Positions 1 to 6,427 of a DNA stretch of 54,190 nt are shown here, one piece after another. The DNA lies in the NCBI GenBank assembly GCA_045113695.1, contig JBGUJG010000027.1, positions 1 to 54,190 of the forward strand. Direction: 5' to 3'. Numbering within the stretch: position 1 is the stretch's first letter; every line of letters begins with the position of its first letter. A model generated the notes under the pieces. The model was not told the DNA's origin, did not search any database, and saw only the letters and a list, made by a program, of their open reading frames with translations. The position numbers and the translations under genes were made by a program. This stretch comes from UBA4246 sp045113695 (GTDB lineage: Bacteria; Bacillota; Clostridia; Christensenellales; Aristaeellaceae).

Positions 1-44
1 TTCAAGTATAGCAAAGGAGGTTCTCATGCTAAAGCTTTTTTATT

Positions 45-69
45 CCACCAGCTCTGCTGGTGGTTTTTT
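45..69 (+). terminator. Intrinsic terminator at left edge
   Basis: The arms CCACCAGC and GCTGGTGG form an 8-bp stem with a TCT loop, followed by TTTTTT. It presumably ends a plus-strand transcript that enters from outside the window. An AAGGAGG site followed by ATG at 26 lies just before it, so a very short reading frame runs across the hairpin. Confidence 0.75.
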
Positions 70-86
70 CTCGCCCACGGCGCACA

Positions 87-127
87 ATAAAAAGCGCCGC
101 CCGTCCGGGGAAACCGGGCGGGCGGGC
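87..127 (-). terminator. Terminator of secreted paralogue 1
   Basis: On the minus strand a GC-rich stem (GCCCGCCCGG pairing with CCGG-A-CGGGC) is followed a few bases later by TTTTTATT. It lies directly after the stop codon of the gene at 145-1656. Confidence 0.65.
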
Positions 128-144
128 AGGAACTGCGGGACGGA

Positions 145-1656
145 TTATTTGTAGCGGGGACTCTTAAAGTAGGTGCAGGGGTACAGGCGTCTGTATACCC
201 TGGCGCCGTGGCCTTCTTCAAACCAGTATTTCAGATAGTCGCCGCTGCCGGAGACCAGGTTGATCGTACCGTCCGTGTATTCGCCGTAGATGGGCTCGTC
301 TTCCTCGTAACGGTGGAGATACAGGCCGGAGAAATCCTTGGGAGCATCTTCACCACGGTCTCTGAAGAAAGCTTCCAGATCGGTGCTTCTGTCTGTCGGA
401 TAACTATAAGGGAGGTAGTCAAAACCATACGCGTCATTGCCGTGATTTTCCAGGATGGTTGATTTCCTTGGAGAATAGGTGATTTTGTAGCGTTCGTTTG
501 GGCTGGTGGCGTAGGTGATTTTGTAACCCCACAGGAATTTTCCGGAGTCGTTGCGCCAGTCGCTCTCCACCCGGACGATGTAGTTCAGGTCTTCCGGATA
601 TTCGGTGACAACTTGGGAGACGTACCAGGTGGTGTAGTAAAAATGAACGAAAGAATCTTTATCAACAACAATAGACAATTTATTGTTTCTGGTATGATCC
701 AAGTCGATTATCCGATAATGCTCGTGTTCATCAAACTTGCTGATATCAACATAAACGTGCGAACCGTCCGGCATTTCTATATAAAGGACGTTACCCTTCA
801 AGTTGATCATTTTTTTCTGCAGGACGTCCTTATATATGATTTGACCGTTTTCGTTACGATCGTAATGATATTTTCTGGTTTCATCAATCTTCATTTCGCC
901 ATAGGAAACTTCATTTCCATCTTCATCTTTATATACAGGGGCTTGTTTCCCGGACGGTTCCCAGATGTAGTTTCCCTCTGCATCTTTATCATATATGTAA
1001 TAATCTCCATCAATGAATACACACTCATACCTTACCGTCGTCACCGCGCCGTACAGGCCGGTTTTGTAGAAATCCTCGTTGACGGTGAATTCCACCCACA
1101 CGGGGGAGCCGTCGCGGTTGTACAGGGTGGTGACGCCGTCTTTCCCGGCCAGGAAAGCCCCGTCTTCGGTGGGGGCGTCTTCGCCGGCCTTGTGATCAGC
1201 GGTGGTCGTGGCCCAGACCCGCTTGAGTTCGCCGGTCGTCTCATCCTTGATCTGGATCGTCTCCCCGGTCACGCCGGGCTGATATTTGTGGCCGGCGGAG
1301 GAAACCTTGGCGTAGCCATATTCGTTGACCGAAATGGACTCCGTGCCTTCTGACCAGATGACGGCCGCCCAGTCCGGCTGTTCGGAGAAGAACAGCTCAA
1401 TGTCCGGCTCGCTGACCGCCACGATCGGGCAGGGGTCGTTCGGATCATCCGGGTTGCCGTAGGTGGCGACGCTCTCCGTGCGGGTATAAAGGGCGATGTA
1501 TTCCGGCATGTCCGGCACATGCAGCCGCTCCAGCTTGTTCGGGATATAGACACGGATCCCGCCGGCGTCCCCCGGGGCCGCGAAAACGGCAGAGGAAAGG
1601 GACAGGGCCATTACGGCGATGAGCAGGGCGCTTAGCAGGCGGAACCGATTCTTCAT
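145..1656 (-). CDS. Secreted protein, six-member paralogue family, copy 1
   Basis: This is a 503-residue exported protein of unknown function. Residues 1-27 are a typical Sec signal peptide (Lys/Arg, a hydrophobic stretch, then AVFA before APG). The mature part shares ordered blocks with five other genes in this window: VYIPNK near the start, LPDMPEY then TRTES, FSEQPDWAAVIW, DFYKTGLYGAVTTVRY, YIVRVESDWRND, YKITYSP, HRYEEDEPIYGEYT, VSGSGDYLKYW and a C-terminal PCTYF-x-SPR. No catalytic motif, LPXTG signal or membrane anchor is visible, so the product is probably released or held non-covalently. The start has GAGAGG at good spacing, a ribosome site also seen in copy 5. A consensus promoter lies about 130 bp upstream. 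The middle of the protein (roughly residues 200-330) is an insertion absent from the shorter copies. Confidence 0.85.
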   Translation of the reverse strand: MKNRFRLLSALLIAVMALSLSSAVFAAPGDAGGIRVYIPNKLERLHVPDMPEYIALYTRTESVATYGNPDDPNDPCPIVAVSEPDIELFFSEQPDWAAVIWSEGTESISVNEYGYAKVSSAGHKYQPGVTGETIQIKDETTGELKRVWATTTADHKAGEDAPTEDGAFLAGKDGVTTLYNRDGSPVWVEFTVNEDFYKTGLYGAVTTVRYECVFIDGDYYIYDKDAEGNYIWEPSGKQAPVYKDEDGNEVSYGEMKIDETRKYHYDRNENGQIIYKDVLQKKMINLKGNVLYIEMPDGSHVYVDISKFDEHEHYRIIDLDHTRNNKLSIVVDKDSFVHFYYTTWYVSQVVTEYPEDLNYIVRVESDWRNDSGKFLWGYKITYATSPNERYKITYSPRKSTILENHGNDAYGFDYLPYSYPTDRSTDLEAFFRDRGEDAPKDFSGLYLHRYEEDEPIYGEYTDGTINLVSGSGDYLKYWFEEGHGARVYRRLYPCTYFKSPRYK

Positions 1657-1787
1657 CTTGTTTTACCTCTCTCATGGGAACATCATCGTTCAGCGGATAC
1701 CGGGAAATCCGGCGGATGTCTTCCGGCGGGAATTCCTGATCTCGTATCACGAATTCTTCCTGCAAAAAAACCTGATTATCCGCATAT

Positions 1788-1816
1788 ATTATAACCCCGT
1801 CCGGAAAGGCTGTCAA
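1788..1816 (-). promoter_or_regulatory. Consensus sigma-70/SigA promoter for paralogue 1
   Basis: On the minus strand TTGACA, a 17-bp spacer and TATAAT match the vegetative consensus perfectly. It lies upstream of the gene starting at 1656 and leaves a leader of about 125 nt. Confidence 0.85.
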
Positions 1817-1829
1817 TCACGGAACGGGG

Positions 1830-1876
1830 TTATTCGCGCCCGGAAAACAGGTCAGTGACCTGTTTTCAGCGAATAA
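1830..1876. terminator. Nested palindrome, probable degV terminator
   Basis: Two nested inverted repeats are present. The inner arms AAAACAGGTCA (1844-1854) and TGACCTGTTTT (1856-1866) pair around one base. The outer arms TTATTCGC (1830-1837) and GCGAATAA (1869-1876) enclose them. The A-run and T-run at the inner stem make it usable as a terminator in either direction. It follows the degV stop at 1899 and precedes the paralogue 1 promoter. Confidence 0.6.
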
Positions 1877-1898
1877 CGGGCCGGCAGGCCCGGACGGG

Positions 1899-2789
1899 TC
1901 AGTTTACCCGCTCGTCGCCGAAGAAGAACAGGGCGACCGTGCCGGGGCCGGTGTGGCTGCCGATGGTGGTGCCGATGGAGTTGATCAGCACTTTGCCGTT
2001 GAGCTTCGGGAAGCGCTCTTCCACCAGGTCCGCCACGGCCCGGGCGTCTTCCATGCAGGCGGACATGCTGATAAAGCATTTGCCGCTGTAGGAAAGGCCA
2101 TCCGCCGCGTGCTCTTCCATCTTTTCGACGATCCGTGCGATGACCTTTTTCTTGGTGCGGATCTTTTCCCGGGGGATCAGGCGGCCCAGGTTGTCCATGT
2201 TGAGCAGGGGGCAGATGCGCAGCAGGGTGCCGACGAAGCCGGACGCCTTGCTGATCCGTCCGCCCTTGACATAGAAGGACAGGTCAGTGGAGAAAAACCA
2301 GTGATGGACGTGCAGGCGGTTTTCGATCGCCCAGATATTCAGCCGGTCGATGTCGTATCCTTCGTCCCGGCGGTCCGCCAGGGCGTCCATCAGCAGGCCG
2401 TAGCCGGAGGAGGCGCCCAGGGAATCGACGATGTAGATCTTCCGCTCCGGGTATCTGGCCCGCAGCTGCTCGGCCGCGGCGCTGGCGGAATTGATCGTGC
2501 CGGAAATGCCGCTGGACAGGGTGACGTGCAGGATGTCTTTCCCTTCTTTGAGGAAGGGCTCGAAAAAGGCCAGGTATTCTTCCGCGTTCACCTGGCTGGT
2601 ACGGGTTTCCGCCCCGTCGGCCATGGCCTTGTAAAAATCTTCAAACGGCATCGTCTGGCCCAGGTCGTCGGGCAGGTCTTTGCCGTCCAGCTGGTAGTGG
2701 AAGCAGACGTAATGGATGTTCCTGCGTTCAAAGTGCTCTTTGGAAAGGTCGGCGGTGGAACAGCAGCTGATGATGTAATCCGAATTCAT
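1899..2789 (-). CDS. DegV family fatty-acid-binding protein
   Basis: The 296-residue protein matches the DegV family, cytoplasmic proteins that bind a fatty acyl chain and, in Gram-positive bacteria, serve as FakB subunits presenting fatty acids to the kinase FakA. Visible family signatures are the early strand with SCCSTADL, the TSQVNAEEYLAFF segment, LSSGISGT (residues about 93-100) and the C-terminal GTTIGSHTGPGT, where the conserved His-Thr-Gly lies. The start has AAGGAG six bases upstream. The gene stands alone, with a nested palindrome after the stop and an inverted-repeat element before it. No FakA gene is in the window, so the partner is unknown. Confidence 0.88.
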   Translation of the reverse strand: MNSDYIISCCSTADLSKEHFERRNIHYVCFHYQLDGKDLPDDLGQTMPFEDFYKAMADGAETRTSQVNAEEYLAFFEPFLKEGKDILHVTLSSGISGTINSASAAAEQLRARYPERKIYIVDSLGASSGYGLLMDALADRRDEGYDIDRLNIWAIENRLHVHHWFFSTDLSFYVKGGRISKASGFVGTLLRICPLLNMDNLGRLIPREKIRTKKKVIARIVEKMEEHAADGLSYSGKCFISMSACMEDARAVADLVEERFPKLNGKVLINSIGTTIGSHTGPGTVALFFFGDERVN

Positions 2790-2808
2790 AGGATACTCCT
2801 TGGGTTAT

Positions 2809-2972
2809 TATTGCTCCCCCAACAAATTCTTGAACCATCTGCGGCGTCATAAGGGGCAATATACTGCGTCATGAAAGCTTGCCGTACTTACGGTACGCCT
2901 GCGCTTTTATTCCTTGTCTCTTACCCCTTCTGCCGCTACATCCAACTTCAAGAATTCATTGGTGGAGCAATA
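2809..2972. repeat. 164-bp imperfect inverted repeat, MITE-like
   Basis: The two ends, TATTGCTCC and GGAGCAATA, are exact complements. The arms stay similar inward for about 50 bp: both contain AATTCTTGAA, a GCGGC box and AAGGGG when read in the same orientation. The centre holds GTAC-ttac-GGTAC. No reading frame is convincing inside. It sits between degV and the terminator of the ruvX operon. Its size and terminal repeats suit a non-autonomous mobile element or a long-hairpin RNA. A target-site duplication was not found. Confidence 0.6.
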
Positions 2973-2978
2973 TCAATC

Positions 2979-3010
2979 AAAAACCGTTTCCGGCGCATGG
3001 CGGGAAACGG
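2979..3010 (-). terminator. Terminator of ireB-ruvX-DUF1292 operon
   Basis: Read on the minus strand, CCGTTTCC and GGAAACGG form a stem followed by TTTTTG. It lies about 40 bp after the stop codon at 3047. Confidence 0.75.
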
Positions 3011-3046
3011 CACAGTGGCGCGGAAAAAGCAGGGAAAGCGGACGGA

Positions 3047-3802
3047 TTATTCAAAGTCCGCCTCGTCGACCATTTCCAGGAACTTCTGGAAAACGGCGTC
3101 CGCCAGGGCTTCGTCTTCGATGGAGACATAAATGTCTTCGCCGTTTTCGTCCTGCTCGATCTTGAGGATGACGACGTTGCCTTCTTCCTCTTCGTCTTCT
3201 TCTTCCTCGCCGGCCAGCATGAGGGCCACGTACAGCTCGCCCTCATAGTCGATGGTGGTCATGTACTCAAACCGGGTGACGTTGCCGTCGTCGTCGGTCA
3301 GCTCGATGATTTCGGGCAGTTCGTTTTCGTTCTCCCCGCCGTCTTCCATCCGGAGGTTCTTTTCGTTGTCCGCCATAGGATGCTCCTTTTTATCTCGTTC
3401 TCTGTCCAGCCACGCCTGCAGGATGACGGCCGCGGCGACTTTATCGACGTTGTCCCGCCGGTTCTCCCGGCGCATGCCGCCCTCAATCAGGGCGCGCTGC
3501 GCGGAGACAGTGGTCAGCCGCTCGTCGATCCATTCGACCGGAAAGCCGAGGCCCTCCACCACCCGGAGGAAATCCTGCACTTTTTTCGCCTGGAAGCCCA
3601 GGCTGCCGTCCATGTTGTAGGGCAGGCCGCTGACGATCAGCTCCGCCCCGGTTTCACGCATGATGTCCGCGATCTTCCGGCTGTCCGGCCCCCAGCCCAC
3701 GCTCTGAATCACGCAGTAGGGTGAGGCGATCAGCCGCGTTTCGTCGCTCACGGCGACGCCGATGCGTTTATCCCCCACATCCAGGCCCAGCACGCGGCCC
3801 AT
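3047..3802 (-). CDS. ruvX: RuvX/YqgF nuclease fused in frame to DUF1292 protein
   Basis: The reading frame encodes 251 residues. Residues 1-140 are a complete RuvX (YqgF) RNase H-fold protein, linked in other bacteria to Holliday junction resolution and pre-16S rRNA processing. Visible motifs are the GLDVGDKRIGVA strand with its Asp, IVSGLPYNMDGS, and WIDERLTT. Residues 143-251 match DUF1292 (YrzB): an acidic stretch with IELTDDDGN and a Glu-rich centre. In most Firmicutes these are two separate adjacent genes. Here no stop codon separates them, yet a ribosome site and ATG remain at the junction, so a free DUF1292 protein of 109 residues (3047-3376) may also be made. The start overlaps the ireB stop by one base. 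Confidence 0.85.
   Translation of the reverse strand: MGRVLGLDVGDKRIGVAVSDETRLIASPYCVIQSVGWGPDSRKIADIMRETGAELIVSGLPYNMDGSLGFQAKKVQDFLRVVEGLGFPVEWIDERLTTVSAQRALIEGGMRRENRRDNVDKVAAAVILQAWLDRERDKKEHPMADNEKNLRMEDGGENENELPEIIELTDDDGNVTRFEYMTTIDYEGELYVALMLAGEEEEDEEEEGNVVILKIEQDENGEDIYVSIEDEALADAVFQKFLEMVDEADFE
3374..3390 (-). promoter_or_regulatory. Internal ribosome site and ATG for DUF1292
   Basis: Inside the ruvX-DUF1292 frame the minus strand reads AAAAAGGAG, CATCCT, ATG. The spacing and bases equal those of degV (AAGGAG, TATCCT, ATG). This keeps an independent start for the second domain at 3376. Confidence 0.65.
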
Positions 3803-4065
3803 CAGCGGGAAAAGTTCCCCTGTACGTAGTAACGTACCAGCTCTTCCAGGATCTCATCCCGCTCCAGGCGGCAGATGAGGCTCCGGGCATTGTTGTGGCT
3901 GGTGATGTAGGTCGGGTCTCCGGTCAGGATGAAGCCCGTCAGCTGGGTGATGGGGTCATACCCCTTGGCTTCCAGGGCACTGTAGACGTGGGCCAGAATG
4001 GCCGAAGCGGTCTCCTGCCCCTCGGTATATCGGGTAAATTTGGTGGTGCCATTCAGCTGAGTCAC
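3802..4065 (-). CDS. ireB: IreB family regulatory phosphoprotein (UPF0297)
   Basis: The 87-residue protein matches IreB/YrzL, a small cytoplasmic protein that in Enterococcus is phosphorylated by the PASTA kinase IreK and modulates cell-envelope stress resistance. Family hallmarks are KGYDPITQLTGF, SGDP-type LTGDPTYITSH, NNARSLI and RDEILEELV. Threonines near the N terminus (TTKFT) are candidate phosphorylation sites. The start codon is GTG, supported by GAAGGGGAT upstream. An ATG closer to the ribosome site is out of frame. It is first in the operon with ruvX-DUF1292, which is the conserved order in Firmicutes. Confidence 0.93.
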   Translation of the reverse strand: MTQLNGTTKFTRYTEGQETASAILAHVYSALEAKGYDPITQLTGFILTGDPTYITSHNNARSLICRLERDEILEELVRYYVQGNFSR

Positions 4066-4101
4066 GGGAGATCATCCCCTTCCTGTTCACGTTCTGTTCA
4101 C

Positions 4102-4130
4102 ATTATACACCATATTCCGGATAGCCGCAA
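4102..4130 (-). promoter_or_regulatory. Promoter of ireB operon
   Basis: On the minus strand TTGCGG, 17 bp and TATAAT are present. Two GTTCAC half-sites 11 bp apart (4085-4090 and 4096-4102, plus-strand reading) lie at and just beyond the -10 box. Confidence 0.7.
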
Positions 4131-4214
4131 CAGGGTTTTTCCAAAAAACGCCCTGATCAGGGAAAATATGTTCTGAAAAAACGATGACGGCCGTTCAACT
4201 CCCGTTAACATCTT

Positions 4215-4232
4215 GTTCATAATTTGTTCACA
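4215..4232 (+). promoter_or_regulatory. Direct repeat GTTCAT/GTTCACA between ireB and thrS
   Basis: GTTCAT (4215-4220) and GTTCACA (4226-4232) are spaced by one helical turn. The arrangement resembles sites of OmpR/PhoB-type response regulators. Similar pairs occur near 4085, 7831 and 12093. Confidence 0.4.
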
Positions 4233-4274
4233 AATGTCCGGCTGAAAGACGGGGAAAAAGAGTTCGCCGTTCAA

Positions 4275-4304
4275 TTGACAAACCCTCCGGTCCGGACTTA
4301 TAAT
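4275..4304 (+). promoter_or_regulatory. Promoter of thrS
   Basis: TTGACA, an 18-bp spacer and TATAAT match the vegetative consensus. The predicted transcript has a leader of about 145 nt before the thrS start. Confidence 0.85.
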
Positions 4305-4310
4305 GCAAGT

Positions 4311-4455
4311 CAACCGGCGGAAAGCCGGGCGGCTGTCAGAAATCGGCGGAAACGGGCGTTTCCCCCGCCGGCGGCGCCGCCCCCGGACGCCGGAATATAT
4401 GCGGCCGGTAGCCGCGTAAAAGCGGGGCAGCAAGTCCCGCAGGGAGGGTTTATTT
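4311..4455 (+). other. GC-rich structured leader of thrS, class unassigned
   Basis: The leader contains several self-complementary GC-rich runs, including GCGGG and CCCGC just before the AGGGAGGG ribosome site. The T-box signature (AGGGTGGNACCGCG) usual for thrS in Firmicutes was not found, and no U-run follows a stem. It may control translation by hiding the ribosome site, but this is inference only. Confidence 0.35.
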
Positions 4456-6225
4456 ATGGATAAGGAACAGTATCTCAGCGTGTACCGGCATTCGCTGGCG
4501 CACATCCTGGCCAAGGCCGTGATCGAGTTGTACGGTAAGGAAGTGCAGTACGCCATCGGCCCGCAGATTGCGGACGGGCTGTACTACGATTTCCTGCTCC
4601 CGGCCCCTGTCACGCAGGAGGATTTCCCGAAGATCGAAGAAAAGATGAAGGAAATCATCAAGCGCCGCGAACCCTGGACCCGCAAAGAGGTTTCCCGCGC
4701 CGAAGCGCTGGAGATTTTCAAGGGCCAGAAATACAAGACCGAGCTGATCGAAGAGCTGCCGGAAGACGAGACCATCACGATCTACTGGACCGGCGACGAC
4801 TTTGTCGACCTGTGCCGCGGCCCGCACGTGGAAAACAGCCAGGAGCTGATGAGCGCCGCGTATGAGATCCACGCCCTGTCCGGCGCGTACTGGCGCGGGA
4901 GCGAGAAAAACGATATGCTGCAGCGCATCTACGTCTGGGCCTTCCCCACCAGGGACGAGCTCAAGGCGCACAAGGCGCTGATCAAGGAAGCCATGGAGCG
5001 CGACCACAAGAAGGTGGGTCCGCAGCTGGACCTGTTCATGATGGACCCGTCCGCCCCCGGCATGCCCTACTGGCTGCCCCGCGGCTGGAAGATGTACAAC
5101 GCCCTGCTTTCCTTCTGGCGCGGCATCCATGAGCAGCACGGCTATCAGGAGATCTCCGGCCCGGTGCTTTCCAAGAAGGAGCTCTGGGTGACCTCCGGCC
5201 ACTGGGATCACTATATGGACGGCATGTTCATCCTGCCCGGCGAGACGCTGGACAGCCCGGACACCATGGCCTTAAAGCCGATGAACTGCCCCAACGCCAT
5301 CAAGGTGTTCATGAACAAGGGCCGCTCCTACCGCGACCTGCCGTTCCGGATCAACCAGGTGGACGTCATCCACCGCAAGGAAAAGAGCGGCGAGCTGAAC
5401 GGCCTGTTCCGTGTGCAGGAATTCCACCAGGACGACGCGCACATCCTCGTCACCGAGGAGCAGATCGCCGATGAGATCAAGGACATCATGTCCATCGCCA
5501 CGGAGATCTACAACACCTTCGGCCTGACCTACGCCGCCGAGCTCTCCACCCGCCCGGACGACTATATGGGCGATATCGAGGTGTGGAACAAGGCCGAGGA
5601 GGACCTTAAAAACATCCTGCTCGAGGTCTACGGCGAAGGCAACTTTGAAATCAACGAGGGCGACGGCGCCTTCTACGGCCCGAAGATCGATCTCAAGATG
5701 AATGACGCCCTGGGCCGCGAGTGGCAGATGGGCACCATCCAGCTGGACTTCCAGCTGCCGCTGAACTTTGACATGAAGTATGCGGCCAGCGACGGCTCCC
5801 AGAAGCGCCCCGTGATGATCCACCGCGCGATCCTGGGGTCCTTCGAGCGCTTCATCGGCATCGCGATCGAGCACTTCAAGGGCGCCTTCCCCTTCTGGAT
5901 GAACCCCTATCAGGTTGCCGTGGTCCCGATTCGCGTGGAAAACAACGATTACGCCCGCGAGGTTGCGGAAAAACTGATCCGCGCCGGCATCCGCGTGGAG
6001 GCCGACTACGCCGACAAGAACATGAACGAGAAGATCAAGACCTACAAGAAGTACAAGGACCCCTACATCCTCGTTCTGGGCAACAAGGAGGCGGAGACGA
6101 GCACCGTTTCCGTCACCATCCGCGGCGCCAAGGACCAGCTGCACGGCGTCCCGGTGGACGCTTTCATCGCCATGTGCGAAAAGATGAACCGGGAGCACAG
6201 TCTGGAACTGATGACCAATGCGTAA
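4456..6225 (+). CDS. thrS: Threonyl-tRNA synthetase lacking the TGS domain
   Basis: This 589-residue cytoplasmic enzyme charges tRNA-Thr with threonine. The editing domain comes first, with the HxxxH pair (His12, His16) and the partner Cys120/His124 in LCRGPH. The class II catalytic core follows, with MNCPNAI, FRVQEFHQDDAHI and GDGAFYGPKIDL, and then an anticodon-binding domain from about residue 485. Typical ThrRS is about 640 residues with an N-terminal TGS domain. That domain is missing here, and the start is firmly set by AGGGAGGG upstream. The last codons, Asn-Ala-stop, are supplied by the TAATGCG repeat that follows. Confidence 0.95.
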   Translation: MDKEQYLSVYRHSLAHILAKAVIELYGKEVQYAIGPQIADGLYYDFLLPAPVTQEDFPKIEEKMKEIIKRREPWTRKEVSRAEALEIFKGQKYKTELIEELPEDETITIYWTGDDFVDLCRGPHVENSQELMSAAYEIHALSGAYWRGSEKNDMLQRIYVWAFPTRDELKAHKALIKEAMERDHKKVGPQLDLFMMDPSAPGMPYWLPRGWKMYNALLSFWRGIHEQHGYQEISGPVLSKKELWVTSGHWDHYMDGMFILPGETLDSPDTMALKPMNCPNAIKVFMNKGRSYRDLPFRINQVDVIHRKEKSGELNGLFRVQEFHQDDAHILVTEEQIADEIKDIMSIATEIYNTFGLTYAAELSTRPDDYMGDIEVWNKAEEDLKNILLEVYGEGNFEINEGDGAFYGPKIDLKMNDALGREWQMGTIQLDFQLPLNFDMKYAASDGSQKRPVMIHRAILGSFERFIGIAIEHFKGAFPFWMNPYQVAVVPIRVENNDYAREVAEKLIRAGIRVEADYADKNMNEKIKTYKKYKDPYILVLGNKEAETSTVSVTIRGAKDQLHGVPVDAFIAMCEKMNREHSLELMTNA

Positions 6226-6281
6226 TGCATAATGCATAATTCATAATGCATAATGCGTAATGCGCGCCTTCGGCGCGGAGA
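6217..6281 (+). repeat. TAATGCR heptamer repeat with GC hairpin
   Basis: Heptamers of the type TAATGCG or TAATGCA recur six or so times from 6217. They are followed by the hairpin CGCGCC-ttc-GGCGCG and then GGAG. The same layout, heptamers then hairpin then GGAG, occurs in reverse orientation near 27930-27960. The repeat begins inside the thrS coding end. Confidence 0.7.
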
Positions 6282-6300
6282 TGCCCTTATGAAAAACGGC

Positions 6301-6334
6301 GGGAGACCGGGAAAGACGCCCGGTCTCTCTTTTT
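6301..6334. terminator. Bidirectional terminator between thrS and paralogue 2
   Basis: GAGACCGGG (6303-6311) and CCCGGTCTC (6319-6327) pair, followed by TCTTTTTT on the plus strand. On the minus strand TTTTTC follows after six bases, so it can serve both convergent genes. Confidence 0.8.
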
Positions 6335-6344
6335 GTGCGGAAAT

Positions 6345-6383
6345 GGGGACGGTTTTCCGCCGTCGCTGCGGGAAACCGTCCCC
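6345..6383. repeat. Sixteen-base-pair perfect hairpin
   Basis: Arms GGGGACGGTTTTCCGC and GCGGGAAACCGTCCCC pair over 16 bp with a single G-U and a 7-nt loop. There is no U-run on either side. It lies between two terminator-like hairpins in a convergent gap. Confidence 0.6.
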
Positions 6384-6398
6384 TGAGATTCTGCTGCG

Positions 6399-6427
6399 CT
6401 GCCGGCATGATGTCCGGCAGGCTTTTT
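6399..6427 (+). terminator. Hairpin with T-run at the end of paralogue 2
   Basis: CTGCCGG (6399-6405) and CCGGCAG (6414-6420) form a stem followed by GCTTTTT in the plus direction. It would act on plus-strand read-through from thrS. The T-run overlaps the stop codon of the minus-strand gene. Confidence 0.5.

Noticed and set aside
4311..4455. T-box riboswitch before thrS
   Set aside because: The conserved antiterminator sequence and a terminator with U-run are not present, so I only call a structured leader.
5272..6237. Long minus-strand reading frame opposite thrS
   Set aside because: It is antisense to an unmistakable threonyl-tRNA synthetase, has a biased His/Val/Asp/Leu composition, no ribosome site and no family resemblance. 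GC-rich coding DNA produces such frames.
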